From Bacteroidota bacterium (lineage in GTDB: Bacteria; Bacteroidota; Bacteroidia; Bacteroidales; WCHB1-69): DNA of 34,484 nt. A program made the translations under genes and the position numbers. How positions within the stretch are numbered: the first letter of the stretch is position 1; every line of letters starts with the position of its first letter. Below are positions 26,228-34,411 of this stretch, piece after piece. The stretch lies in NCBI GenBank assembly GCA_023413895.1, contig JAEZOU010000066.1, positions 1 through 34,484 of the forward strand. The letters run 5' to 3'. The notes beneath the pieces were generated by a model that did not search any database, was not told where the DNA came from, and saw only the letters and a program-made list of their open reading frames with translations.

Positions 26228-27424
26228 ATGGAAAAATTTGATCCCGCAACCAACATTGAAAAGTTGGACAAAAAAGATGCTTACCGTGGTGTAAACCCTA
26301 TCATTTGCGACAGCGCTACATTTATGTTTGAACGCGCTCAATTAATGACTGACACTTTCCACGGCGAAACAGAAGGTTACTTCTTATATTCAAGACACTG
26401 GAACCCAACTACTTTGGCATTGTCTCAATCATTGGCCGCTATGGAAGGTACAGAAGCTGCTTGGGTTACGGGCTCTGGTATGGCTGCTATTACAGTAGCT
26501 TTGTTACACGAAGTAAAAGCAGGTGATCATATTGTATCAAGTATGACTACTTATGGTGGTACTTTTGCTTTCTTACAAAACTATATTGTAAAATTTGGTA
26601 TTGAGGTTACATTTGTGAATATGCAAGACCTTGACGCAGTGAAAAAAGCGATCAAACCTAATACTAAGGTTCTTTATACCGAAACAATGAATAACCCATT
26701 GCTTCGTATCGCAAATATTCCTGAACTTTCAAAAATTGCTCATGCTAATGGTGCTAAATTGATTGTTGACAACACTTTCACTCCTATGATTTTCTCTCCT
26801 TATCGTTTAGGTGCTGATGTTGTTATTTATAGTATGACCAAATATGTTAACGGAATGAATGATTGCGTTGCTGGTGCAATCTGCGGAACTCAAGATTATG
26901 TAAACTCTTTGATTGATGTGAACGATGGTACTGCAATGTTATTAGGTCCTGTTTTGGATCCAATGCGTTCATCAAGCATTCAAAAGAACTTACATACTTT
27001 GCACATCCGTATGAAAAAACATAGCGAAAATGCGATGTATTTGGCAAAACGCTTCAAAGAAACTGGTATTAAATATAACTACCCAGGTCTTGAAGAACAC
27101 CCAGATCACGAACTTTTCACCAGTATGATGAATGATGGCTATGGTTATGGTGGTATGATTTCTATCGATATGGGAACTGCTGAAAGAGCCAGCGCTATTA
27201 TGGAAAAAATGCAAGAACTTGGCGTAGGTTACCTCGCTGTAAGTTTAGGATATTTCAAAACATTATTCAGCAACTCTGGAAAATCTACCTCTTCTGAAGT
27301 TCCCGACGATATTCAAAAAGAGATGGGTATGAGCGAAGGTCTTATCCGTTTCTCTGTAGGTTTGGATAACGATGCCGAAAGAACTTTCCAATTGATTAAA
27401 CAAGCTATCGAAGCTACAAGATAA
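26228..27424 (+). CDS. Cys/Met-metabolism PLP-dependent lyase (gamma-lyase/synthase type)
   Basis: The 398-residue protein belongs to the fold-type I Cys/Met metabolism PLP family. PLP lysine is Lys205 (SMTKYVNG); YSRHWNPT (from residue 54) contacts the neighbouring subunit's cofactor phosphate; Asp181 (VDNTF) holds the pyridine nitrogen; Tyr109 stacks on the ring. Methionine gamma-lyase has a Cys two residues after this Tyr (YGC), which here is Gly111 (YGG). The protein may therefore be a cystathionine gamma-lyase/synthase or O-acetylhomoserine sulfhydrylase. It has its own promoter and terminator. Family certain, reaction open. Confidence 0.88.
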   Translation: MEKFDPATNIEKLDKKDAYRGVNPIICDSATFMFERAQLMTDTFHGETEGYFLYSRHWNPTTLALSQSLAAMEGTEAAWVTGSGMAAITVALLHEVKAGDHIVSSMTTYGGTFAFLQNYIVKFGIEVTFVNMQDLDAVKKAIKPNTKVLYTETMNNPLLRIANIPELSKIAHANGAKLIVDNTFTPMIFSPYRLGADVVIYSMTKYVNGMNDCVAGAICGTQDYVNSLIDVNDGTAMLLGPVLDPMRSSSIQKNLHTLHIRMKKHSENAMYLAKRFKETGIKYNYPGLEEHPDHELFTSMMNDGYGYGGMISIDMGTAERASAIMEKMQELGVGYLAVSLGYFKTLFSNSGKSTSSEVPDDIQKEMGMSEGLIRFSVGLDNDAERTFQLIKQAIEATR

Positions 27425-27443
27425 GCTAACTTATTCAATAAAT

Positions 27444-27480
27444 AAAAAGAGAATATATCACACGGTATATTCTCTTTTTT
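27444..27480 (+). terminator. Strong terminator after PLP-enzyme gene
   Basis: A perfect 14-bp stem (27444-27457 with 27466-27479) closes an 8-nt loop. The A tract on one arm and T tract on the other mean it could work in both directions. Confidence 0.9.
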
Positions 27481-27765
27481 ATTAGCATCTTCACAACGAA
27501 AATGCGCTTCTCTCAAAACAATAAAAAAAGTTATTGTATCTAAAATAATATATTTCAATTACAGTATTTATAAGGCTGAGACTTCATTTTTCCAATTCCA
27601 ACCCGTCATCATCAGTGTAGAATATCACTATCTATAATGAATAAAATAGTACGCAGAATATTTAATCAAAAGAGATAATAGCCAACAGCTATCTCGTTTG
27701 TTTATGCTATTCTGCACAACTTAACAAAAATGTATCCATGCTACCCACCAACTTACTGATTATGC
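27481..27765. other. Intergenic region with nested inverted repeats
   Basis: Between convergent genes. GCAGAATA (27653-27660) pairs with TATTCTGC (27708-27715), enclosing an inner bulged hairpin (27672-27695, GAGATA...TATCTC). The inner hairpin reads as a possible terminator for the minus-strand gene (TCTTTTG follows). No ORF was recognised. Confidence 0.45.
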
Positions 27766-28662
27766 TTAAATCAGTAATCGGGTTTGCTTTCGGTATTCAG
27801 CATACTCGGGTTTGTTTGCTAATTGACGGTTTTCCATTAATGGAATACTGATACACATAAACAACGCGGTCATAGCAATAGGACCTAAAATATACCAATC
27901 TATACCATTAACGGCTGCATAGATAATCCAAATACCCCACCAAAACTGAATCTCACCGAAATAATTAGGATGGCGACCATTCTTCCACAGCCCAACATTG
28001 CAGCACTTGCCTGGATGAGCAGCACGAAAATTGTGAATCTGCTTATCTGCAATCAGTTGTATAGTAGCAGAAGCCAAACAAACAACACAGCCAAACACCA
28101 TTAGTACGTACCCAATCCAACCCATCGTTTCGCTTCGCACAACACACTCACATTCATACAATTGTAGCCCAGGAAGCATAGCCACAAAGACCACCAACGT
28201 GGGAACCATATTCAAACCGAAAAAATTAATCAAATGAAATAGCACAGGGTGCAGACTGCGATATTTGGTATAGCGCCAATCCTCATGATCTATACCTTTG
28301 AAAGTGATTGCCCAATTGCGTGTTAATCGCCATCCCCAGTAGCACGATGCTACTAATAATAGTATCACAGGCAACGACCATACACTTGTATATATCCCCC
28401 ATAACAAGAAAGCAATAGGAGGAAACACACTCCAATATGGGTCATATACCGATACATTTTCATATACCAATCCCCAAGCCCATACTACTATCGTAGCTAT
28501 CACATCTGCCACAAATAATGCCCAAAGAGGGTGTAAGATGGGCAACGAAAGAAAACCACTTCCTGTCAATTCTCTGAAAACTAACCAGCCAATCAAACTC
28601 GCAATTAGATAGATAGCTGTAATCAATATAATACTGCACCCTTTAGAATAGAACCGTTTCAT
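27766..28662 (-). CDS. DUF1295 (steroid 5-alpha-reductase C-terminal family) membrane protein
   Basis: This 298-residue protein has several hydrophobic helices and ends with the family core: a GLWKNGRHPNYFGEIQFWWGIW block near residue 225, then a C-terminal PLMENRQLANKPEYAEYRKQT. The family is related to steroid 5-alpha reductases and isoprenylcysteine methyltransferases (ICMT), and bacterial substrates are mostly unknown. It stands alone. Its GC content looks higher than its surroundings, which may mean transfer. A perfect -7 box lies only 17 bp from its ATG. Confidence 0.88.
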   Translation of the reverse strand: MKRFYSKGCSIILITAIYLIASLIGWLVFRELTGSGFLSLPILHPLWALFVADVIATIVVWAWGLVYENVSVYDPYWSVFPPIAFLLWGIYTSVWSLPVILLLVASCYWGWRLTRNWAITFKGIDHEDWRYTKYRSLHPVLFHLINFFGLNMVPTLVVFVAMLPGLQLYECECVVRSETMGWIGYVLMVFGCVVCLASATIQLIADKQIHNFRAAHPGKCCNVGLWKNGRHPNYFGEIQFWWGIWIIYAAVNGIDWYILGPIAMTALFMCISIPLMENRQLANKPEYAEYRKQTRLLI

Positions 28663-28678
28663 ATTAGTTATTAGACTG

Positions 28679-28686
28679 CAAAAGTA
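28679..28686 (-). promoter_or_regulatory. -7 box of DUF1295 gene, very short leader
   Basis: The minus strand reads TACTTTTG (TAnnTTTG). Transcription would start about 11 nt before the ATG, a near-leaderless message. Confidence 0.5.
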
Positions 28687-28816
28687 CTACATTTTGTCGA
28701 AATATTAATTTACGTGCCGAAAAATTATATTTCGTCATAATGAAAATAGTTAGTGTCCGAAAAATATATCCTTTTGCCCATAGTTTTAGTTTTGAGAGAA
28801 ACAAAAATAACATAGA

Positions 28817-28845
28817 GGACTGAATCCGCAGAATGGGATCAGCCC
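28817..28845 (-). terminator. Possible terminator of the pst-phoU operon
   Basis: An imperfect stem (GGGCTGA paired with TCAGTCC, one G-U) with an internal loop lies about 80 bp after phoU. A T-rich stretch follows but not directly, so this is tentative. Confidence 0.3.
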
Positions 28846-28926
28846 TAAATTGTTCATGCAAAAAAGTTTTATCGAATAAATAAAAGAGCGAAACAAGTCC
28901 GTATGAAGAGAGGTTTTCCGCACAAA

Positions 28927-29583
28927 CTATAAATCGGTATGTTTCACATTAATACCTTCTACTAAATAGACCAAATCTTCAGCAATGTTGGTGCAGCAAT
29001 CACCGATACGCTCCAACATATACAGCACACGACTCAAATTGAGATAGGAAGGCATAATGTCTGCTTTTACATCATTTTGAAAGAGTTGGCGGTGAATTTC
29101 GTGGTAATAATCATCCACTTGGTCATCAGTAGCGATAATATTGCGGGCAATATAATCATTTTCCGTTTCGAAAGCGTAAATAATATTTTCGTTCATTTTC
29201 TGCACCATTGAGAAGAGACTCCGAATTTTATGCTGATAAGGTTTCCACACTTCATCAGAATTGGCAATAATAGGAAGCCTTTTGTTGATACTATTGAGCA
29301 GATCACCCATTCTTTCCATATCAATAATGATGTTGAGCAGAGCGATAATGCGGCGCAAATCGCGGGCACGCGGCGTAAGACGGACAATATCGTTTACGAT
29401 GCTCTCGCGAAATTGAATCTCATATTGATCCAATTGTTTCTCATTGGCTTTTATCTTTGCGGTCGTTTCTAAGTTAATAGGACCATCAATCTGTTTTTCA
29501 AGTAGCGAAAATTGCTCCGTCAGCAATTTAGCCATTGCTGCGAAATCCTCATTCATTTTCTTTAAAGATTCTTCTCTTATCAT
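28927..29583 (-). CDS. phoU: Phosphate signalling protein PhoU
   Basis: The 218-residue all-helical protein has two PhoU repeats with metal-binding acidic motifs (for example MERMGDLLNS and LERIGDCCTNIAEDLVYLVEG). PhoU links Pst transport activity to the PhoR kinase and dampens phosphate uptake. It is the last gene of the pst operon, 27 bp after pstB. PhoB and PhoR are not in the window. Length is normal. Confidence 0.96.
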   Translation of the reverse strand: MIREESLKKMNEDFAAMAKLLTEQFSLLEKQIDGPINLETTAKIKANEKQLDQYEIQFRESIVNDIVRLTPRARDLRRIIALLNIIIDMERMGDLLNSINKRLPIIANSDEVWKPYQHKIRSLFSMVQKMNENIIYAFETENDYIARNIIATDDQVDDYYHEIHRQLFQNDVKADIMPSYLNLSRVLYMLERIGDCCTNIAEDLVYLVEGINVKHTDL

Positions 29584-29610
29584 AACTGTAACATTAAAAA
29601 TTCAAAATTA

Positions 29611-30381
29611 TTAACCCATTCTTCCGATAAGGTAATCTTCCGTTCGTTTGTCTTTTGGATTAGTGAACATAATGCTTGTATTCTCATATTCAACTAATTC
29701 TCCTAAATACATAAACATTGAGTTGTCTGAAATTCGGGATGCTTGTGACATATTATGGGTAACAATCATAATAGTTACTTGTTTTTTCAGTTTCACCAAA
29801 AGTTCCTCTATTTTGAGAGTTGCGATTGGGTCGAGTGCGGAGGTAGGCTCATCCAGCAGCAGCAAGTCTGGTTTTAAGGCAAGTGCGCGCGCAATGCAAA
29901 GACGTTGCTGTTGTCCTCCCGAGAGGAAAGATCCCTTTTTGTGCAGGGTACTGCTCACCTCATCCCAAAGACCTACATTACGCAAATTCTCCTCTACGAT
30001 TTCATCGCATTTTTTCTTGCTCAATTTTATCCCTTTCAACAGAAAACCGGCAATCACATTGTCGTAAATGCTCATTGTAGAGAAAGGATTAGGACGTTGG
30101 AATACCATTCCTGCTTTGGAGCGCACATCAATAGGATTCATCTTCAATACATCCTTTTCTTCGAGCAGAATCTCTCCGGAAACACTGATACCATCGTGCA
30201 GTTCGTGCATTCTGTTGATAGCGCGTAGCAAAGTACTCTTACCGCAACCTGACGGTCCCATAATGGCGGTGATAGAGTTGCGCGCAATATCAGCGGAAAC
30301 ATCTTTAACAGCGTATTTATCTGCTGCATAAGAGATGCTTAAATCTTTTATTTGTAAAATAGGATTTGTTATCGGTTCCAT
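29611..30381 (-). CDS. pstB: Phosphate ABC transporter ATPase PstB
   Basis: The ATPase subunit of the Pst phosphate importer. Walker A GPSGCGKST is at residues 42-50, the signature LSGGQQQRLCIARAL near 155, Walker B LLLLDEPTSALDP, and the switch His in VTHNM. The 256-residue length is typical. It overlaps pstA by 13 bp. The internal sequences MNPIDVRSKAGMVFQRPNPF and RTEDYLIGRMG are PstB-specific. Confidence 0.98.
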   Translation of the reverse strand: MEPITNPILQIKDLSISYAADKYAVKDVSADIARNSITAIMGPSGCGKSTLLRAINRMHELHDGISVSGEILLEEKDVLKMNPIDVRSKAGMVFQRPNPFSTMSIYDNVIAGFLLKGIKLSKKKCDEIVEENLRNVGLWDEVSSTLHKKGSFLSGGQQQRLCIARALALKPDLLLLDEPTSALDPIATLKIEELLVKLKKQVTIMIVTHNMSQASRISDNSMFMYLGELVEYENTSIMFTNPKDKRTEDYLIGRMG

Positions 30382-31229
30382 CGTTTTGTAATTATTTTAG
30401 CTGTGATATTTAAGGTTAACACTATTAACAAGAGGAAAAGTGAGGCGCTCCAAATTAAACTCTGCAGGTTCGGGTCGTTGTAAAACTCCCAAATCAACAG
30501 TGACACGGAACTGTTGGGTTGCGTCAAGTTCCATTGGATGTAAGCGCTGCCCAAGATAGTAAGCATCAGCGGTGCGGTTTCGCCCATCACACGTGAAATA
30601 GCCAGAAGAATTCCTGTAAAGATTCCGGAAAATCCTGACGGTAACCAAACCTTGAAAATCATTGAGGTGTAAGAAGCTCCGAGCGCCAACGCCGACTCTT
30701 TCAAACTCATTGGTAACAAGTTTAACGTCTCTTCAGTAGAGCGAATGATGAGTGGCAACATCATAATGGCGAGTGCACCAGCACCAGCAATGGCGGAATA
30801 ACTACCCATCGGAACAACGATCCAAAGGTAAGCAATGATACCAATTACAATAGAGGGCGTGCCTTGCAGCAACTCGCTAAGAAAACGAATAATGCTGGCA
30901 AAACGACGTTCTCTGTTTTCTGAAACATAGATACCGCAAAAAATTCCTATCGGGATTGCCACAATCGCCGCCAACGCTACTATTATCAACATTCCCACAA
31001 TGCCGTTGGCGATACCTCCTGGAATTGGCTCTCCAATATTTTTTGCTAACATAGCTTCCAATGAGGTAGGAGAGATTTCCGTGAAAAATGCCCAATTTAT
31101 CTGCCCAATTCCATTGATAAATACTTTTCCTAAGATTGCAAACAGCGGAATAGAAGTGAGAAGAGAAAAGAATATAATGAGCGCTAAAAAAGCCTTATCC
31201 TGAAATAGTCTTATGCTGTTTCTTTTCAT
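30369..31229 (-). CDS. pstA: Phosphate ABC transporter permease PstA
   Basis: Inner-membrane channel subunit, 286 residues with about six helices and the BPD-transport (EAA-loop) motif SLKESALALGASYTSMIFKV. GIPGGI-type and LLQGTPSIVIG segments identify PstA. It overlaps pstC by one base and pstB by 13, indicating tight translational coupling. Confidence 0.96.
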   Translation of the reverse strand: MKRNSIRLFQDKAFLALIIFFSLLTSIPLFAILGKVFINGIGQINWAFFTEISPTSLEAMLAKNIGEPIPGGIANGIVGMLIIVALAAIVAIPIGIFCGIYVSENRERRFASIIRFLSELLQGTPSIVIGIIAYLWIVVPMGSYSAIAGAGALAIMMLPLIIRSTEETLNLLPMSLKESALALGASYTSMIFKVWLPSGFSGIFTGILLAISRVMGETAPLMLTILGSAYIQWNLTQPNSSVSLLIWEFYNDPNLQSLIWSASLFLLLIVLTLNITAKIITKRWNR

Positions 31230-32083
31230 TATCTTTTTGATTTTCTGATTAAAAATCTTCCTATCATATTAGTAATCATAGTGATGAAGAATAGTGCCAG
31301 CGCAATGGCAATCAGTACGGAGAGTCGAGAGTCTGACGCTTCACCAAATTGATTAGCGATTATACTAGCCATCGTGTTACCAGTATCACCCAAACCGCGA
31401 GGAATATTATTGGTATTACCAATCAACATTGTTACCGCCATGGTTTCTCCCAATGCACGGCCTAGCGCCAAGATGTATGAGGAGATGATTCCCGATGATA
31501 CGGAAGGGAAGATCACTCGCGTTACCACTTCGCTGCGTGTTGCCCCTAAGCCGTAAGCACCCTCTTTCAGGTCGGTAGGAACCATCTTGATAAACTGGCT
31601 GCTCAACGATGCGGCGTACGGAATAATCATTATTGCTAAGATGATGGCTGCAGTAAAAACACCGAATCCCTGATCCGAAATGCCCAAGTCCGCAATAATC
31701 GGTCTCAACACGTAGAATCCCCATAAACCATAAACAATAGAAGGAATTCCCGCTAGCAAATCCACCATCGTTTCCAATACGGAAGCTATTTTCTTGCCTT
31801 TGAAATATTCTCCAATGAAAAGAGCAATGGAAAGGGAGAATGGAATGCAGATCAGAAGTGCCAACAGTGAGGAGAGCAATGTGCCCGCAATGAACGCCAG
31901 CGCACCATATTGCTCAGAACCTTCTGTGTAATCCCATTCTGCTGAGAAAAGGAAGTTGAAAAATCCGAACTGTTTGAAGGCAGGTAAAGAGCCTGTAATC
32001 AAAGAGTAAACCATTCCGATTCCTACCACTAATAGCAGCAGCGCAGTCGCAAATAGCCCAATTTTAAAAATCTTATCTTTCAT
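31229..32083 (-). CDS. pstC: Phosphate ABC transporter permease PstC
   Basis: Partner permease of PstA, 284 residues with about six helices. It carries the EAA-type loop TDLKEGAYGLGATRSEVVTRV and the GIPSIVYG segment. It starts 35 bp after pstS and overlaps pstA by one base. The AMTMLIGN-like region (GETMAVTMLIGNTNNIP) is typical of PstC. Confidence 0.96.
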   Translation of the reverse strand: MKDKIFKIGLFATALLLLVVGIGMVYSLITGSLPAFKQFGFFNFLFSAEWDYTEGSEQYGALAFIAGTLLSSLLALLICIPFSLSIALFIGEYFKGKKIASVLETMVDLLAGIPSIVYGLWGFYVLRPIIADLGISDQGFGVFTAAIILAIMIIPYAASLSSQFIKMVPTDLKEGAYGLGATRSEVVTRVIFPSVSSGIISSYILALGRALGETMAVTMLIGNTNNIPRGLGDTGNTMASIIANQFGEASDSRLSVLIAIALALFFITMITNMIGRFLIRKSKR

Positions 32084-32118
32084 CTTTTCTTCTTAATACT
32101 CTTTTCCAGCTTTGCCAA

Positions 32119-33174
32119 TTATTTTGTGCTTTCACTAACACTATACTGAATGTTATCTATATTTTTGAATGCTTGGGTTTGAACCGCTTTCGGAAGTGGA
32201 GCATAATGAATCTGTTCTGAAATTTTTTGCATATCATCAGAGATTATAAATCGGAGCATTTCTTTTATGCCTTCTGCTTCCATTTGGGTGCGTTTACCAT
32301 TATTCAAATCTTTTTTCACGATAATCCAAGTGAATAAACTGATGGGATAAGCATCTGGTATTTCGGAATTGGTAATCATACAGCGCATATCTTCAGGTAT
32401 TTCCCCTTGTGCTGCTGCTGAGATGCTGGCTGCTGACGGCTTGACAAACTTACCACTTTGATTCTGCAAGTTGGCATAGGTGAGTTGCTGTGCAAACGCA
32501 TATTCTGAGCCGATATAGCCGATAGTTCCTTCCGTTTGACTGAGTACGCCTGCAATACCCGTATTTCCCTTTGCAGCAATACCCGTCGGAAAAGAGACCG
32601 CCTTGCCAAAACCGAACATATTTTTCCAATTTTCACTCACTTTGCTGAGATAATCTGTAAAAACAAAGGTGGTACCACTGCCATCAGAACGATAAACGGG
32701 AGAGATTTTTTTGTGCGGAAGTGCTACACCCTCATTTATAACTTGTATTTGCTCGTCATCCCAATAGGAGATTTCACCAGCAAAAATCTGCGCTACCAAC
32801 TCACCCGTCAGATTCAACTCCTGAATTTCTGGCAGATTGTAAGCAACTACTACAGCTCCCATGCAAGTAGGAATATGGAATACATCACCAATCTCAGCCA
32901 TCTCTTCGTCAGAAAGGTAAGCGTCGCTGCCTGCAAAATCCACAACACCTTCTTTCAAACTGTTGATTCCTCCACCACTGCCGATACCTCCATAAGTTAC
33001 TTTGTTATGCGTTTCATCGTAAAATTTTTTGAATACTATAGAGTAGAAAGGTTGCGGAAATGTAGCTCCAGCTCCAGTAATGTTTACTGAAGAAGTGTTG
33101 TTCTTACAACTTACTGCTAATAAAGAAATTATAGTAGCAATAATCATTAGTTTTCCTTTTTTAATCTTTTTCAT
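32119..33174 (-). CDS. pstS: Phosphate-binding lipoprotein PstS
   Basis: The 351-residue protein has a lipobox (LLAVSC, Cys near residue 23) and mature PstS motifs: ITGAGATFPQPFY for phosphate contacts, GSGGG, DFAGSDA and RSDGSGTTFVFTDYL. It is a periplasmic, membrane-tethered phosphate receptor for PstCAB. Its first four codons and entire 5' region are part of a 95-bp sequence duplicated in front of the porin gene. The Lys-rich start MKKIKKGK differs from the porin after MKKI. Confidence 0.97.
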   Translation of the reverse strand: MKKIKKGKLMIIATIISLLAVSCKNNTSSVNITGAGATFPQPFYSIVFKKFYDETHNKVTYGGIGSGGGINSLKEGVVDFAGSDAYLSDEEMAEIGDVFHIPTCMGAVVVAYNLPEIQELNLTGELVAQIFAGEISYWDDEQIQVINEGVALPHKKISPVYRSDGSGTTFVFTDYLSKVSENWKNMFGFGKAVSFPTGIAAKGNTGIAGVLSQTEGTIGYIGSEYAFAQQLTYANLQNQSGKFVKPSAASISAAAQGEIPEDMRCMITNSEIPDAYPISLFTWIIVKKDLNNGKRTQMEAEGIKEMLRFIISDDMQKISEQIHYAPLPKAVQTQAFKNIDNIQYSVSESTK

Positions 33175-33256
33175 TTTTTCTTTTTTTAGTTGTGCAAAAA
33201 AAGCTTTATTAAATTACATTAAAGTTGTCTTTCTGTTACGTTTTTGTTACATTTTT
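33162..33256. repeat. 95-bp direct repeat, copy 1 (5' region of pstS)
   Basis: Compared base by base with 34224-34318, the copies have the same length and differ only at 33223/34285 (A against T on the plus strand). This copy covers the first four pstS codons, leader, promoter and a Pho-box-like element, and also the last bases and stop codon of the porin gene. Confidence 0.97.
33195..33250 (-). promoter_or_regulatory. Putative phosphate-responsive promoter of pstS
   Basis: A -7-like TTTTTTTG box (33195-33202; consensus TAnnTTTG with one mismatch) lies 20 bp before the ATG. About 31 bp upstream are two TGTTAC repeats (plus strand, 33234-33239 and 33245-33250) with an 11-bp period, plus a degenerate third unit at 33223-33228. 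The 11-bp period and CTGTTAC/TTGTTAC sequence resemble the Pho box (CTGTCAT repeats). That PhoB binds it is inference. Confidence 0.5.
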
Positions 33257-34236
33257 ACCTCGATATTTAAATAACCTAAGAGGGTGATTTCGGAGATGCC
33301 CGCACGCGGAACCGCCGCTCTGAAATTTGGCGAAATCTTAAAGTGCGAATTTGGCGAGTATTGGAAACCTATCAATGCCGCCATCTCATCCTTGCTTTGG
33401 TCTTGTCGGCGTTGCGAAAGCAGTAGATCGTAACGGGCGAAAAGTTCAAATTTTTTGGGCAGTTTCAAAGTGACAAATGCCGATACACCTTGCATATTTT
33501 TCCCAAACTCCCCTTTTGCATTCCATATCGTAGCGTATTCTGCTCCAACACCTACTTTTTCCCCTTTGTAACCCACAAAGAGAGTGAGATTTTCCTGTCC
33601 TGTCAGCGTGGAATCTTGGTCGTGGTACGAACCATAAACACGAAGAGTGAGTGAAGAGATGGGATTGAAGGTCACTCCCAAACCATACAAGAAGTACGGG
33701 TCCATTTTCAAATTTTTATATCCGTCGCCATTAACAAAGGTAAAATCCGACTTTACCCAAGATGCAAATTTATATTGTGCCACCAATCCCAAGTCGGCGC
33801 TGGAACCAAATTTATATTGGTCTTGAAACGATTTGTACAAGTAGCGATGTCCCCACGCTTTTTCTTGAACCGAAAACTGTTCCATTCCCGTGAGCCCCGC
33901 GTGAAGAGTGAAATTCCCTTTATGCCAAGTAATACACGCATTTTTTAAATAAGCAAGTTTCGTAAGGTCAAAAACTTCCGACGATTTACCCACATCCAAA
34001 ACCACTTTTGCCGATAATCCTTCGGTGAACTGATATTGATAACCTAAGTAGGCGCGCTCAATGCTGAATCCTGTGTTTTGGGTATCAGTAAACTCAGAAT
34101 GAAAATCACCAAAAAGAGTTAAAATCATTTTCCCTTTGGGTTTGAAAACGTTGGCTGTGCTGTCTTTTTGCGCCCAAAGTACAGGATTTGCCAAGATAAA
34201 TAATACACTTAAAATTAATAGAGTAATCTTTTTCAT
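33247..34236 (-). CDS. Porin, probably phosphate-selective (OprO/OprP-like)
   Basis: The 329-residue protein starts with a signal peptide (MKKITLLILSVLFILANPVLWAQ) and consists of many amphipathic strands with aromatic belts, such as IERAYLGYQYQFTEGLSAKVVLDVG, a pattern of Porin_O_P proteins. Placement directly upstream of pstS and an identical promoter region support a role in phosphate entry across the outer membrane. It is bracketed by the 95-bp repeat, and its stop codon lies inside the Pho-box-like repeat of pstS, so the two transcripts are tightly packed. Whether it is truly phosphate-selective is inferred from context. Confidence 0.82.
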   Translation of the reverse strand: MKKITLLILSVLFILANPVLWAQKDSTANVFKPKGKMILTLFGDFHSEFTDTQNTGFSIERAYLGYQYQFTEGLSAKVVLDVGKSSEVFDLTKLAYLKNACITWHKGNFTLHAGLTGMEQFSVQEKAWGHRYLYKSFQDQYKFGSSADLGLVAQYKFASWVKSDFTFVNGDGYKNLKMDPYFLYGLGVTFNPISSLTLRVYGSYHDQDSTLTGQENLTLFVGYKGEKVGVGAEYATIWNAKGEFGKNMQGVSAFVTLKLPKKFELFARYDLLLSQRRQDQSKDEMAALIGFQYSPNSHFKISPNFRAAVPRAGISEITLLGYLNIEVKM

Positions 34237-34318
34237 TTTTTCTTTTTTTAGTTGTGCAAAAAAAGCTTTATTAAATTACATTAATGTTGTCTTTCTGTTA
34301 CGTTTTTGTTACATTTTT
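34224..34318. repeat. 95-bp direct repeat, copy 2 (5' region of porin)
   Basis: The partner of 33162-33256, offset 1062 bp, 94/95 identical. It contains the first porin codons (MKKI), leader, the TTTTTTTG -7-like box (34257-34264) and TGTTAC repeats (34296-34301 and 34307-34312). The identity ends sharply on both sides. Confidence 0.97.
34257..34312 (-). promoter_or_regulatory. Putative phosphate-responsive promoter of the porin
   Basis: Same layout as the pstS promoter: TTTTTTTG -7-like box, then TGTTAC repeats spaced 11 bp. In this copy the degenerate third unit (34285-34290) reads TGTTGT, closer to the repeat than in the pstS copy. Confidence 0.5.
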
Positions 34319-34354
34319 TGAAGGATTACACGACAGAATTTTTCTCAAAAACCA

Positions 34355-34386
34355 TAAAAAAAGCACCCCGACGATGCAGGGTGCTT
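34355..34386 (-). terminator. Terminator after the gene at the right edge
   Basis: On the minus strand AAGCACCC and GGGTGCTT form an 8-bp stem with a 10-nt loop, followed by a T tract. It lies 25 bp after the stop of the partial gene and isolates it from the porin. Confidence 0.85.
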
Positions 34387-34411
34387 GGCGCAATTCAAAT
34401 TTATCACTCTT

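Noticed and set aside
28664..28861. 65-codon minus-strand frame between phoU and the DUF1295 gene
   Set aside because: It overlaps the DUF1295 promoter, has no recognisable features and uses atypical codons; more likely non-coding.
32536..33090. 184-codon frame on the plus strand
   Set aside because: It is antisense to pstS, with no promoter, ribosome site or family features.
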